A stretch of DNA of 64,000 bases from an uncultured Actinobaculum sp. (GTDB lineage Bacteria > Actinomycetota > Actinomycetes > Actinomycetales > Actinomycetaceae): contig CALIHR010000026.1 of NCBI GenBank assembly GCA_938020505.1, positions 62,001-126,000 on the forward strand. The letters are read 5' to 3'. A model generated the notes under the pieces. It saw nothing but the letters and a program-made list of their open reading frames with translations. It was not told the origin of the DNA and made no database searches. This document shows, piece after piece, positions 1-8,715 of the stretch. Made by a program: the position numbers and the translations under genes. Every line of letters starts with the position of its first letter. The stretch's first letter is position 1.

Positions 1-95
1 CCGACGGCGAACTCCGCTTCGCCCTCGTCGACGCCGACGTCGATGAGACCGGCGCCAAGCCCCATCTGAACTGGGGAATCATCGAGTACAAGTAA
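1..95 (+). CDS. C-terminal end of an unidentified protein (partial)
   Basis: An open frame enters from the left edge and ends at TAA (93-95), giving 30 residues that finish in WGIIEYK. It uses the same GC-rich codons as its neighbours and is followed by a strong hairpin, so it is probably the true end of a gene. Too little is present to name a family. Confidence 0.55.
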   Translation, partial: DGELRFALVDADVDETGAKPHLNWGIIEYK

Positions 96-112
96 AGCTC
101 GGGCACAGGCGA

Positions 113-155
113 GGCCGATAGGCTCGCGGGGCCGGTTCTCGCGAGCCTGTCGGCC
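113..155 (+). terminator. Long hairpin after the partial gene
   Basis: GGCCGATAGGCTCGCG (113-128) pairs over 16 positions, with one G-T wobble, with 140-155 around an 11-base loop. It lies 18 bases after the upstream stop and 70 bases before the next start. There is no T tract, so it would be a tail-less terminator, which is common in high-GC Gram-positive bacteria. Confidence 0.6.
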
Positions 156-225
156 GGCCCGCCGACAGCATGGCCTCAAAACGAGAGCACGGTCCAAGAT
201 CTAGAATCGAGAAAGGGAAGCGGCT

Positions 226-858
226 GTGAGAATCGATTCCGTCGTCGTCGGAAGCTATCGCGCCAACTGCTACGTTCTGCGCGAAGGGGCGTCGATGATC
301 GTCGTCGACCCGGGAGACGAACCCGCCGAAGTGCTCGGCCTCATCGGCTCCGCAGGCGAGGCCGGCGCGGCGGACTACGTGCAGATCGTCGCCTCACACT
401 GCCACTGCGACCACATCGGCGCGGTCAACGAGGTGGCCGAGGCTTGCGCCGCCTCCTTCGCCGTCGGGCGCGAGGACGGGCACGCCGTCGCCGACCCCCG
501 TCTTTCCGGCTTCGACGAAGAGGGGCGCGACTATCGGGTCGAAAAAGTCGATCGGCTGCTGGACGACGGCGACGAGATCGCCCTCGGCCCCTACCGCTTC
601 CGGGTCATATCGACGCCCGGCCACACTCCGGGGTCCGTCTGCCTCTACTGCGCCGAACTCAGTCTCATGTTCACCGGCGACACCCTCTTCGCCAACGGTG
701 TCGGGCGCACGGACTTCATCCGCGGCGACGCCGAGGCGATGCGCCAAACCTGTTCCAAGCTCGGCGCGTATCCCGACTCGACGGTCCTTCTTCCCGGCCA
801 CGGCCCCTCCACGCGCCTGGGCGTCGAAAAGGCGCGCAACCCTCTGCTGCGCGCGTAA
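226..858 (+). CDS. MBL-fold metallo-hydrolase (glyoxalase II-like)
   Basis: A soluble 210-residue metallo-beta-lactamase-fold hydrolase. The metal motif HxHxDH is at residues 58-63 (HCHCDH), followed by H133 in TPGHTPG, D152 in FTGDTLF and a final histidine in LPGHGPST, so the two-metal site looks complete. The length fits the small glyoxalase II-like group that often hydrolyses thioesters, but the substrate cannot be read from sequence. The GTG start is supported by GAAAGGGAAG just upstream. The gene stands alone, convergent with the TetR gene that follows. Confidence 0.85.
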   Translation: MRIDSVVVGSYRANCYVLREGASMIVVDPGDEPAEVLGLIGSAGEAGAADYVQIVASHCHCDHIGAVNEVAEACAASFAVGREDGHAVADPRLSGFDEEGRDYRVEKVDRLLDDGDEIALGPYRFRVISTPGHTPGSVCLYCAELSLMFTGDTLFANGVGRTDFIRGDAEAMRQTCSKLGAYPDSTVLLPGHGPSTRLGVEKARNPLLRA

Positions 859-912
859 ATCCGGCCGGGGCGCCTCTTCCCTCCAAGGGCAGAGCCTTTC
901 AGCCTCCGCGCG

Positions 913-1548
913 TCAGGAGACCGAGCGCAGAGCCCGCAGGGGAGAGGCGCCGAGCTGGTCGTTGACTAGGTTTTCCACGTATTCGGGGATTTCGCCGAGG
1001 AAACATTCGATGTTCTCCGGCATGAGCGAGAAGGCGCGCATGAGCACCGAGCCTTCGATGGCGTCCAGAAGGCGTGTGACGGACGTCCCCTCCGGCAGGA
1101 GGCCGGCCGATTTGAACTCCCACAGGCGCGCTCGGATCGCGGCGATCGGGTCTCGATACGTGTGGATGTAAGCGGCGCGGACCACGGGGTTGACTTCGCA
1201 TGCCATCTCGACGAAAAGGCGCCTGACAGCCTGCGCATGCTCGCCGAGGTACAGCCGCATCCTGTATTCGGCCTCGTTGGACAGCACCTCGTGCGCACTG
1301 TCGCCGACCGGCCCGGGCGCGGCCACGACGGTCCGGAAGGCGTCGATGAACAGTTCCTCGATACTGGCCCATCTCGTGTACATCGACGACTTGCCGACGC
1401 CGGCGGCCTTGGCCACCTTCGTCATGTTGAAACCGTGCCATCCTGCATCGCCATACAGATCCAGGGCGGCTTTGAGTATCTTGCCGTCGGCTTCGACGTT
1501 GCGAGGCCGCCCTACGGGGCCGCGCTGGACTGCATGAATGTCGACCAC
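913..1548 (-). CDS. TetR-family transcriptional regulator
   Basis: A 211-residue repressor-type protein. Residues about 12-60 form the TetR N-terminal domain: a GRPRN basic lead, then AALDLYGDAGW and a helix-turn-helix around MTKVAKAAGVGKSSMYTRW. The remainder is an all-helical ligand-binding domain of unknown specificity. The frame extends upstream, but GTG at 1546-1548 is preceded by a perfect GGAGGAG five bases away, so I chose that start. It is divergent from fixABCX, and the space between holds palindromes suited to TetR dimers, so it probably controls that operon and itself. Confidence 0.85.
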   Translation of the reverse strand: MVDIHAVQRGPVGRPRNVEADGKILKAALDLYGDAGWHGFNMTKVAKAAGVGKSSMYTRWASIEELFIDAFRTVVAAPGPVGDSAHEVLSNEAEYRMRLYLGEHAQAVRRLFVEMACEVNPVVRAAYIHTYRDPIAAIRARLWEFKSAGLLPEGTSVTRLLDAIEGSVLMRAFSLMPENIECFLGEIPEYVENLVNDQLGASPLRALRSVS

Positions 1549-1760
1549 GAAATCTCCTCCTTGTCCGTTCTGGCTAAGGCCCACGGCTGCGTTGGCGAGG
1601 TCAATTATACGCAATGAACCTGGGAACTTGGAGAGACGGCTCACAGGCATATGGGCGTGAGAGTCTTTGGTCCTTATTGCAGGAGAAGCAACAGGGTAAC
1701 ATTGACTTCAATCGAACAATCACTGTGTCCACAAAGGTGCGGAGATTGGGAAAGGCCTTT

Positions 1761-1783
1761 TTTCGGACGTAGAAAGTCCGAAA
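1761..1783. promoter_or_regulatory. Inverted repeat in the tetR-fixA intergenic region
   Basis: TTTCGGAC and GTCCGAAA form perfect 8-base arms around seven bases. It lies in the 377-base divergent region, about 140 bases before fixA, and could be a TetR operator or a hairpin. Confidence 0.4.
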
Positions 1784-1850
1784 TCGGCTTCCGGGGTTGC
1801 CCGCGAGGCGTCGCAACGCGCGATGTGGGAAACTGGTGGGGCCGAAGATA

Positions 1851-1865
1851 CGTTTCATCGAAACG
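1851..1865. promoter_or_regulatory. 15-base palindrome before fixA
   Basis: CGTTTC-ATC-GAAACG is a perfect palindrome with six-base arms, 61 bases before the fixA start. Its size and symmetry suit a TetR-family dimer. No convincing -35/-10 pair was placed around it. Confidence 0.4.
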
Positions 1866-1925
1866 CAATCGCTTTCCACAGGGCAGTGGTGCAGCCAGGC
1901 CCTCAACAGACAGAGAGAGGCTTCA

Positions 1926-2678
1926 ATGACCGTAGTTGTCGCTTACAAGTACGCGGCCAATCCACAGGATGCGTCGGTCGGCGCCGACGGCGTCGTCGAT
2001 TGGTCGCGGGCCAAGTCCGCCGTTTCCGAATACGATCCCGTGGCAATCCAGCTGGGCCGCAACCTCGCGGACGCCGAGGGCGTTGAGCTCGTCGGCGTCA
2101 CCGTCGGCAAGAGCGACGTGGCCGGATCGATGGCCAAGAAGAACGCCATGTCGAAGGGATTCGACAGGGGAGTCGTCGTCGCCGACGACGCGACCGCAGG
2201 ATGGAACGCCACGAAGACCGCTTCTGCGCTGGCGGAGCTCGTCAAATCCGTCGAAGGCGCGGACATTCTGCTCGCCGGCGATTCCTCGATCGACGAGGGC
2301 ACGAAGATCGTGCCGGCACTCGTCGCCGGATTCCTCGGATGGCCGGCCTTCCAGGGCGTCTCAGCGGTCGTCAAGACCGCCGACGGGTATGAAATCACGC
2401 AGAACGTCCCCGGCGGGACCCGCACGATCGCCGTCTCAGGCCCCGTCGTCGTCTCCGCTTCCTCGGACGCCGTCGCCCCCAAGGTCCCCTCCATGAAGGA
2501 CATCCTCGCCGCCGGCAAGAAGCCCGTGGAGAAGGCCGAGGTTCCTTCCGTCGACGTCGAAATCACCGTCGTCGGCCGCTCGAAGCCCGAGCGCAAGGCT
2601 CGCAAGAACAAGATTTTCGAGGGCGCGGACGCCCCCGCCCAGCTCGTTGCCGCCCTGCGTGCCGACGGCGTGCTCTGA
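1926..2678 (+). CDS. fixA: Electron-transfer flavoprotein beta subunit, FixA type
   Basis: A 250-residue ETF beta-family subunit that with FixB forms the flavin-binding heterodimer of the FixABCX complex. In the N-terminal half VVAYKYAANPQDA and later LGRNLADAEGVELVGVTVG match the nucleotide-binding fold. The conserved C-terminal part includes AGDSSIDEGTKIVPALVAGFLGW and ends in PAQLVAALRADGVL. The frame is open further upstream, but ATG at 1926 has AGAGAGAGG eight bases before it and gives the usual length. It is the first gene of fixABCX, 23 bases before fixB. The presence of fixC and fixX marks this as a Fix-type rather than a fatty-acid-oxidation ETF. Confidence 0.9.
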   Translation: MTVVVAYKYAANPQDASVGADGVVDWSRAKSAVSEYDPVAIQLGRNLADAEGVELVGVTVGKSDVAGSMAKKNAMSKGFDRGVVVADDATAGWNATKTASALAELVKSVEGADILLAGDSSIDEGTKIVPALVAGFLGWPAFQGVSAVVKTADGYEITQNVPGGTRTIAVSGPVVVSASSDAVAPKVPSMKDILAAGKKPVEKAEVPSVDVEITVVGRSKPERKARKNKIFEGADAPAQLVAALRADGVL

Positions 2679-2701
2679 GAGTTGAAAGGACACAGACAAC
2701 A

Positions 2702-3571
2702 ATGGCAAACACCTGGATCATCGCGGTTGACCCGCAGATTGCCTCTCTCGTCGAGCAGGGGCGGGCGATCGGCGGCTCGGTCACGGCAGTGACCGTCGGC
2801 GGCACGCCCGTCGCGGGAGTCGACAAGGTCATCGACGTGGCGCTTCCCGAGGGCGTTCCCGCCGAGGCCGCTGCGCCCGCGGTCGCAGCGGCGGTCGCAG
2901 CCGAGGCCGGCGACGTCGTCCTCGCCGCCAACAAGCCCGCCGAGCGGGTTCTCGCCGGCGCCGTCGCGGCCAAACTGAACGCCGCGTTCCTCCCCGGCCT
3001 CAAGTCGGCCAAGGCCGGCGCGGCCGAGCTCTCGCGTTACGGCGGCCTTTCCTTTGAAAGCGTCACCTTTGACTCGCCCGTCGTCGCGGTTCTCGACGGC
3101 GGCGCGGAGGCCGAGGGCCAGCCTGTGCCCGCCGAGTCTGCCGAAGGCTCGGTCTACGAGGCCAAGGTCACCGGCCAGGACAAGACGGAGGTCGTTGCGG
3201 TCAACCTGGGGGCGGCCAAGCGCGTCGTCGCAGCGGGACGCGGTTTCAAAGCGAAGGAAGACCTCAAACTGGCCGAGGAGCTCGCAGCCGCAATCGGCGC
3301 CGAGCTCGCGTGCTCGCGCCCCCTCGCCGAAGGCGCGGATTGGATGGCCGTCGACCGCTACATCGGCGTCTCCGGCCAGGCCGTCTCGCCCGAGCTCTAC
3401 ATCGCCGTCGGCATCTCCGGTCAGATTCAGCACACGGTCGGCATGAGCGATTCGAAGGTCGTCGTGGCAGTCAACAGCGATCCGAAGGCGCCGATGTTCG
3501 CGGGCGCGGATTACGGAATCGTCGGCGATCTTTACGAGGTTCTTCCGGCGCTGACGGAGGCTGCTAAGTAG
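2702..3571 (+). CDS. fixB: Electron-transfer flavoprotein alpha subunit, FixB type
   Basis: A 289-residue ETF alpha subunit. The C-terminal FAD domain is clear: AAGRGFKAKEDLKLAEELA near residue 180, then SRPLAEGADWM, VGISGQIQHTVGM and NSDPKAPMFAGADYGIVGDL, all standard FAD-binding segments. The N-terminal third is alanine-rich and less conserved. The spacing, with fixC starting six bases after the stop, indicates co-translation. In characterised FixABCX complexes the ETF takes electrons from NADH and bifurcates them to a quinone through FixCX and to ferredoxin or flavodoxin. Confidence 0.92.
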   Translation: MANTWIIAVDPQIASLVEQGRAIGGSVTAVTVGGTPVAGVDKVIDVALPEGVPAEAAAPAVAAAVAAEAGDVVLAANKPAERVLAGAVAAKLNAAFLPGLKSAKAGAAELSRYGGLSFESVTFDSPVVAVLDGGAEAEGQPVPAESAEGSVYEAKVTGQDKTEVVAVNLGAAKRVVAAGRGFKAKEDLKLAEELAAAIGAELACSRPLAEGADWMAVDRYIGVSGQAVSPELYIAVGISGQIQHTVGMSDSKVVVAVNSDPKAPMFAGADYGIVGDLYEVLPALTEAAK

Positions 3572-3576
3572 GAAAC

Positions 3577-4875
3577 ATGGCCGAAGAGAACTACGATTTC
3601 GACGTCATCGTCGTCGGCGGGGGAGTGGCGGGTTCAGTCTGCGCCTGCCTGCTGGCGAAGAAAGGGCGCGAAGTCCTCCTCGTCGAGAGGGGAATGGAGC
3701 CGGGGTCGAAGAACCTGTCGGGCGGCGTCTTCTACTGTCGCGTCATGCAGGAGGTGTTTCCGAACTTCATCGAGGAGGCGCCGATCGAACGGCGCATCAC
3801 CCGCAACTGCTTGAGCTTCCTCAACCCGACGAACTTCGTGAACGTCGACTACTGGGACTCGCGGCTGGCCGAGCCGGTCAACGCGGTCACGGTTCTGCGG
3901 GCGAAGTTCGATCCGTGGCTCGCGGAGCAGGCGGAGGAAGCGGGCGTGACGGTCATGCCCGGCGTCAAGGTCGACGGGATCATCCGCGAGGGCGGACGGT
4001 TCGTCGGCATCCGCGCGGGCGAGGACGAGCTGAGGGCCCGCGTCGTCGTCGCGGCCGACGGCGTCAACTCCTTCATTTCCCAGGACGCGGGGATCCGCGG
4101 CAAGGAGCCGTTGGAGAACCTGGCGGTGGGTGTGAAGTCCGTGATTTGCCTCGGCGAGGAGGAGGTCAAGAAGCGCTTCAACCTCGTCGGCGACGAAGGA
4201 GCGGCCTACGCCGTCGTCGGAGACTGCACCGAGGGCGTGGCCGGCGGCGGGTTCATGTACACGAACAAGGAGTCCGTCTCCATCGGCATTGTCGCGCGGC
4301 TGGACGATCTGACGAAGAAAGGCAAGTCCTCTTCGGATCTGCATGACCATTTCCTCTCGCACCCGGCGATCGCGCCGTTCCTGGAGGGCGGCGAACTTCT
4401 CGAGTACGGCTGCCACCTTGTGGCCGAGGGCGGAGAGAAGATGCAGCACGATCTGGTGCGCAACGGACTCGTCGTGATCGGCGACGCCGCCGGCTTCACC
4501 CTCAACACCGGCTTCACGGTTCGGGGGATGGACTTGGCGGCCGGTTCCGCCGTCGCCGCCGCCACGGCCGTCGATCACGCGCTGGAAACCGGGGACTGCA
4601 GCCGCGTGGGGTTGGAACGATACATCGCCGAGTATAAGAAGTCTTTCGTAGGCAAGGACATGGCGACGTACGCCAAGGCGCCCGACTTCCTCGAGAACGA
4701 CGAAATGTACGGGGATCTCGGATTGATGCTGGCGGACGTGCTGTACGGCGTGTACAACCTCGATCTGACGCCCCGCAAGCACATCCTTCCCACCGCGTTG
4801 TCCGCTTTCAAGGCATCCGGTTTGAAGATTCGACGGATGGCCAAAATTGGCTTCCAGGCAGTGAGGTCTCTGTGA
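3577..4875 (+). CDS. fixC: FAD-dependent ETF:quinone oxidoreductase-like FixC
   Basis: A 432-residue flavoprotein of the FixC/ETF-QO family. The N-terminal Rossmann motif VVGGGVAGSVCACLLAKKG with the acidic end of strand two (VERG) lies at residues 12-38. The second FAD motif, VVIGDAAGFTLNTGFTVRGM, is near residue 300, and a helical tail follows. There are no predicted spanning helices, as expected for a peripheral membrane protein that passes electrons from the ETF to quinone with FixX. The stop overlaps the fixX start by four bases (ATGA), so the two are translationally coupled. Confidence 0.92.
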   Translation: MAEENYDFDVIVVGGGVAGSVCACLLAKKGREVLLVERGMEPGSKNLSGGVFYCRVMQEVFPNFIEEAPIERRITRNCLSFLNPTNFVNVDYWDSRLAEPVNAVTVLRAKFDPWLAEQAEEAGVTVMPGVKVDGIIREGGRFVGIRAGEDELRARVVVAADGVNSFISQDAGIRGKEPLENLAVGVKSVICLGEEEVKKRFNLVGDEGAAYAVVGDCTEGVAGGGFMYTNKESVSIGIVARLDDLTKKGKSSSDLHDHFLSHPAIAPFLEGGELLEYGCHLVAEGGEKMQHDLVRNGLVVIGDAAGFTLNTGFTVRGMDLAAGSAVAAATAVDHALETGDCSRVGLERYIAEYKKSFVGKDMATYAKAPDFLENDEMYGDLGLMLADVLYGVYNLDLTPRKHILPTALSAFKASGLKIRRMAKIGFQAVRSL

Positions 4876-5171
4876 TGTCTGATTTTTTCGAAGGCAGCGT
4901 TCCTGCCCGCCTGGGCAAGAACGTCTATGAAGTCGACGAAGGCAATTCGCATATCGAGGTCAACCAGGAGATAGCGAAGGCTACCGGGGCCGGCAAAGTG
5001 CTGGTCAAGGTGTGCCCGGCCCACGTCTACTCCGAGGAACCCGACGGCACGATCTCCGTAGAGTTCGCCGCATGCCTCGAATGCGGAACGTGCCGTGCCG
5101 TTGCGGCTCCGGGACTGCTCAAGTGGCACTATCCCGAGGGTTCGATGGGCATCATGTTCCGTGAGGGTTGA
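4872..5171 (+). CDS. fixX: Ferredoxin-like protein FixX
   Basis: A 99-residue iron-sulphur partner of FixC. Cysteines at 47 (KVCPAHVY), 67, 70 and 73 (CLECGTC) give the arrangement used by FixX and by the C-terminal cluster domain of mitochondrial ETF-QO. The tail KWHYPEGSMGIMFREG is also characteristic. It ends the fixABCX operon, 25 bases before a strong terminator. Confidence 0.92.
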   Translation: MMSDFFEGSVPARLGKNVYEVDEGNSHIEVNQEIAKATGAGKVLVKVCPAHVYSEEPDGTISVEFAACLECGTCRAVAAPGLLKWHYPEGSMGIMFREG

Positions 5172-5193
5172 CCAAAAGGGCGGGTGCTGACGC

Positions 5194-5229
5194 AAACGGG
5201 CGGGCGGAGCGATCCGCCCGCCCGTTTTA
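5194..5229 (+). terminator. Rho-independent terminator after fixX
   Basis: ACGGGCGGGCGGA (5196-5208) pairs perfectly with 5213-5225 around a GCGA tetraloop, followed at once by TTT. This is a strong intrinsic terminator that isolates fixABCX from the minus-strand accessory patch. Confidence 0.9.
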
Positions 5230-5381
5230 ACCGTTGAAAAAGTGCGAATCGACGCTCTCGGGTGCGGGATCGGCTGGGGATGCGAGTCCTCGTTGCGGGG
5301 AGGCTGTCGGCGTTCCCGCGTGTCGGGGATCGTTTTGTCCTCCGGTTTTGCCGCCTTTCAGCTTTTAGGCCTTGCTGCCCC

Positions 5382-6530
5382 TCACTCTTGTGCTATTTGG
5401 ATGGTTTGTTTGTCGGTGTTGAGGCAGTAGGCGGCTCCGGTGGCGGTGACCCAGCAGTCGATGCCGTGGGGGTGGCCGGAGATGCTGACGACGCGTCCGC
5501 GGGCGTCCAGGGGCGTGAGCGCAGCCGGGACGGTGCCGGTGGCGGGGTTGTAGGGGCCGGGCTCGACGTAGACGAGCCGGCCGGCGGCGGTCAGGGCGAT
5601 CTTTCCCGACATGTCCTTGATCGCCGTGCTTGTGGCCAGGCGGGCCGGGCGCCGGGCGTAGGCGCCGTCGGGGGCGCGGATGCCTCCCCAGCAGTAGACC
5701 GAGGCGTCGTCTAGGGCCGCGCAGGATGTGGCGGTGCGCCGGTCGAAGAGTTTGGCCGCCGGGCGCGGCAGGGGGACTTTGACCACCGAGTGGGGGGCGT
5801 GGCGTCCGATGTCGGCCGCCACGCCGAGTTCGCCGCGGCGGTTGGTTCCCCAGCAGTAGACCGATCCGGATGCGCCCCGGGCGCAGCTTGACCCTTCGGA
5901 GGCGGTGACCTGGTCGACTGTCTCGGGCAAGGCCACCGGGCGCGAGTCTTCCGGGTAGACGTCGCCGGCAGGCGAACTGGTGTTGCCGGTGCTCTGGGCG
6001 TAGGAATTGCCCGCCCAACACCGCACCTGCCCCTCGACAACCGCACACAAATGATCCCCCGCACCGGCAACGTCTGTCACTGCCTCCGGTGAGAAAATAT
6101 AGGACAAGTGATTGTAATCCGCGTCTCTGGGGAGCTGTCGTCTGTCGTTGAGGCCGCCGCACTTGAGAGCGTCCACCATGTCGGTTGTGCAGATGTTGTA
6201 ATTCGCGTAAAAAACAGCTTTAACCTTTTTGTTTAAAGGCTCTAAAGGAACAATGTTTCCAAGGCTGCGGTGATTGCCCTTTTTAAGATTGGGGAAAAAG
6301 CAGTAGACCTCTTGGCCTTTTGTTTTTAGACAAAGGTGATGTCTGCCTACCGACACCGATGCAAAGTCACTCCGATACGTGTTGAGAGGGGCCAGCTCGG
6401 GCGAGGCGCTCCTCGTTGAAGACGCCACAATGCACACCACGAGGGCAAACGCTCGAAAGAAACGCTTGACGATCAGAAACTTACGGCTGGGCTGTTGGCT
6501 CGCAGATCTACTCGCTTTGACAGTCTTCAT
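5382..6530 (-). CDS. Secreted RCC1-like beta-propeller protein
   Basis: A 382-residue protein with a basic N terminus and a hydrophobic stretch (FRAFALVVCIVASS, residues about 25-38) that reads as a signal peptide. The mature part is built of RCC1-like repeats of the form xxxCAxxxxGxVYCWG, the clearest being HLCAVVEGQVRCWAG, SSCARGASGSVYCWG and SCAALDDASVYCWGG. About six repeats carry a pair of cysteines 9-13 residues apart, suggesting one disulphide per blade. Such proteins usually bind partners or polymers on the cell surface, and the ligand is unknown. It lies 121 bases downstream of the lipoprotein gene on the same strand, and its 5' part is AT-richer than the chromosome around it. Confidence 0.75.
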   Translation of the reverse strand: MKTVKASRSASQQPSRKFLIVKRFFRAFALVVCIVASSTRSASPELAPLNTYRSDFASVSVGRHHLCLKTKGQEVYCFFPNLKKGNHRSLGNIVPLEPLNKKVKAVFYANYNICTTDMVDALKCGGLNDRRQLPRDADYNHLSYIFSPEAVTDVAGAGDHLCAVVEGQVRCWAGNSYAQSTGNTSSPAGDVYPEDSRPVALPETVDQVTASEGSSCARGASGSVYCWGTNRRGELGVAADIGRHAPHSVVKVPLPRPAAKLFDRRTATSCAALDDASVYCWGGIRAPDGAYARRPARLATSTAIKDMSGKIALTAAGRLVYVEPGPYNPATGTVPAALTPLDARGRVVSISGHPHGIDCWVTATGAAYCLNTDKQTIQIAQE

Positions 6531-6651
6531 TGGCGAATCATCTCGTTTTCAGTGTCTGAAGGGACACAACATTGTTTTGCGCCGTTCGGCGCGCCCGTCA
6601 AGTGAACCGATAGCCGAAACAGAGTTGGAACGGCTCGCTTTGCGGGGCGCA

Positions 6652-8715
6652 TTAAGGCTTCCAATCTTTTTTCACGAAGTTAATGTACTGTTGTACGCGG
6701 GCGTCGTCCCCTGTGACGACACCAGTTTTGGGGTTGATTCCAACCAACCAGTTGCCCTGCTCGTCCATAAAACGTCGATTGCTGTCGGTTACTTTTCTAT
6801 TGAACTCGATGGCTTGATTCTTATAGCTAGTGTCGTGTTCGTTGACTATTATGCGAGTCATTGCTTTGACCTCTGCATTGTCGACGTTGGAACTCAACCT
6901 CGTTCTCCTTCTTAGGAGCCTTTCACATACTTTAATTTCATCTTCGTTGCTTTCTGACGAGGCGGGTCCATTGCCGCCCAGTTTCGCGTCTACGAGCATG
7001 CCCCCTATCTGGTCCTCAGGGAAAGAGCCTGCTCCTTGGGTTATAGTTTGCAAGCTTATAATGTTTAAATCGCTTAGCGATCCATCCTCCGTCACGTACA
7101 AGTCTGCAGCAAGTGATTCCGTGTCAATCGTATTGAATATGTTGATATACTTAGTTTTAAGTATTTTTATTCCATATTTAATATCCTCTGAGGATAACGA
7201 TCCTTTATTCTTTCGATAAGCTGCTTCTAAGTCCTTTTCAAATCCCCTCTTCAAAGAGTCTATGAGCGTCGACTTCGCTTTCTTGCTGAAAGCTATGTCT
7301 TTGAAGAAGTCGGAGTCCGCTTTATGCATGGACATTGCTAGGTTCTGAGTCAGCGCTAGATGGTAGTCGCCTTTCTTTCCTGAGCTTCCTTCTGTGGCAC
7401 CCGCGACTCCTGTCGGACCACTCATTTCGCTGGCGAGGTCTGATCCGTATTCCTTGAGAATGTCTCCGGATTTCTCTCTCAGGCCACGATTGAAGTAGCC
7501 AAAACGGTCCTGCCCCTCGTGTTCGGCGTCCGATTGAGACAGCCCATCGGTGTAGCCTTGCAGAAACTCTCGAACTACATACGGCGACTGCGGTTGGCGG
7601 GTGTCCGAACTCGCTTCGTCGATGATCTCACCGAGAGCGTTTCCATAGTCCAAGTAGAACATTTCGTTTTCACTTTGATATGGAAGAACGCGTCTGTGTC
7701 CAACAAGGTAGCGGACTAAGCTCGTTGGTTGATCGACAGTGTTTTTTACAGCAAACGGCGCTTCTGTCGCCAAAAAAGTGCGTGAGGCCGCGGCATTGCC
7801 GCCCATCCCGACTAACATGTTCTGGATTGGATCCCACGTTTTTGTCAGCGGAGGGCGGTATTCCACATTTGGAGGGGCAAACGGGCCGGGATGCTTGTAG
7901 TCCCAGCTGACGATGTCATCCGCTATCGCGTGTTTTCCGTTGAGAAAAGCATCTCCCAATCCTAAGTGCGCGCAGCTTTTCGCGGCGTCGGCTATCATGC
8001 CGCTGATGAGATAATACCCGGGTTTTCCGGGCCCCTTGGCAGATGCCTCTTTCCCGTTCCAATAGCTCGGGCCTAACTTGTTCAATCCGTCCAGGTACCT
8101 TGCCCTTTGTTGTTTCAACGATGTGTCGAAGTCGTATTTGATCTCGTCGAGTCCGGCGTTCCAGGCATTCCAAAGATTGCGGCCATCCGCGTCAAGACCG
8201 TTTCGAAGGCCTCCGGCGGTGAGTATGAGAGAGCTTCCAAGGATGGCGCGCACCTCTCTGGCGGAGTCCTCAGAGAAGTGACTGGTTGTGCTGGCAAGCG
8301 ACGCCAGTCTCAGAGTGTTGTTCGCGCCAAACGTGAGCCCAAACGCATTGGCGAAGAAAGGATCCTTGGCCATTCTTTCGCCGTATGCAGTCTTGAAATA
8401 GTCGAGGTCCTTCTGTTCGATCTTGCTTTTCAGGCGACCGTTGGTTGCCATGAAGACTTGGGTCGCCTTTTTGGCGTCGGCTCTGGCGGAGTCCCAACGG
8501 GCCTGGGCGGAAACGTCCCCGCTGTGACCGAGAGCGCGTGGACCGGAGACGTCTCGTTTGGTTGACATGGCGCAAGCCGATCCGCGGGTTGACGACGTCC
8601 CGGCAGAGCCGGTTTGACGGCTTTCAGACGGCGCGCATCCCGAGACGGCGACGAACAAGGACAGCAAGAAAGCCACGAGTGACCTGCTGTTTCTGAGAGG
8701 TTTTCGCGAGTTCAT
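6652..8715 (-). CDS. Large predicted lipoprotein of unknown function
   Basis: 687 residues. The N terminus has a basic start, a hydrophobic core (LVAFLLSLFVAV) and a lipobox-like VSGC, so a lipid anchor at about C27 is likely. The body is mostly helical, lacks further membrane spans, and contains KDPFFANAFGLTFGANNTLRLASL near residue 125. That stretch recalls actinobacterial DUF6571-type proteins linked to secretion loci, but the likeness is weak and unverified. I know of no enzymatic motif. The 3' half is clearly AT-richer than neighbouring genes. Its ATG overlaps the stop of the small upstream ORF (ATGA), so the two are probably coupled. Confidence 0.7.
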   Translation of the reverse strand: MNSRKPLRNSRSLVAFLLSLFVAVSGCAPSESRQTGSAGTSSTRGSACAMSTKRDVSGPRALGHSGDVSAQARWDSARADAKKATQVFMATNGRLKSKIEQKDLDYFKTAYGERMAKDPFFANAFGLTFGANNTLRLASLASTTSHFSEDSAREVRAILGSSLILTAGGLRNGLDADGRNLWNAWNAGLDEIKYDFDTSLKQQRARYLDGLNKLGPSYWNGKEASAKGPGKPGYYLISGMIADAAKSCAHLGLGDAFLNGKHAIADDIVSWDYKHPGPFAPPNVEYRPPLTKTWDPIQNMLVGMGGNAAASRTFLATEAPFAVKNTVDQPTSLVRYLVGHRRVLPYQSENEMFYLDYGNALGEIIDEASSDTRQPQSPYVVREFLQGYTDGLSQSDAEHEGQDRFGYFNRGLREKSGDILKEYGSDLASEMSGPTGVAGATEGSSGKKGDYHLALTQNLAMSMHKADSDFFKDIAFSKKAKSTLIDSLKRGFEKDLEAAYRKNKGSLSSEDIKYGIKILKTKYINIFNTIDTESLAADLYVTEDGSLSDLNIISLQTITQGAGSFPEDQIGGMLVDAKLGGNGPASSESNEDEIKVCERLLRRRTRLSSNVDNAEVKAMTRIIVNEHDTSYKNQAIEFNRKVTDSNRRFMDEQGNWLVGINPKTGVVTGDDARVQQYINFVKKDWKP

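Noticed and set aside
1926..5171. Nitrogen fixation as the role of fixABCX
   Set aside because: No nif genes are present. FixABCX also serves other anaerobic electron-transfer roles.
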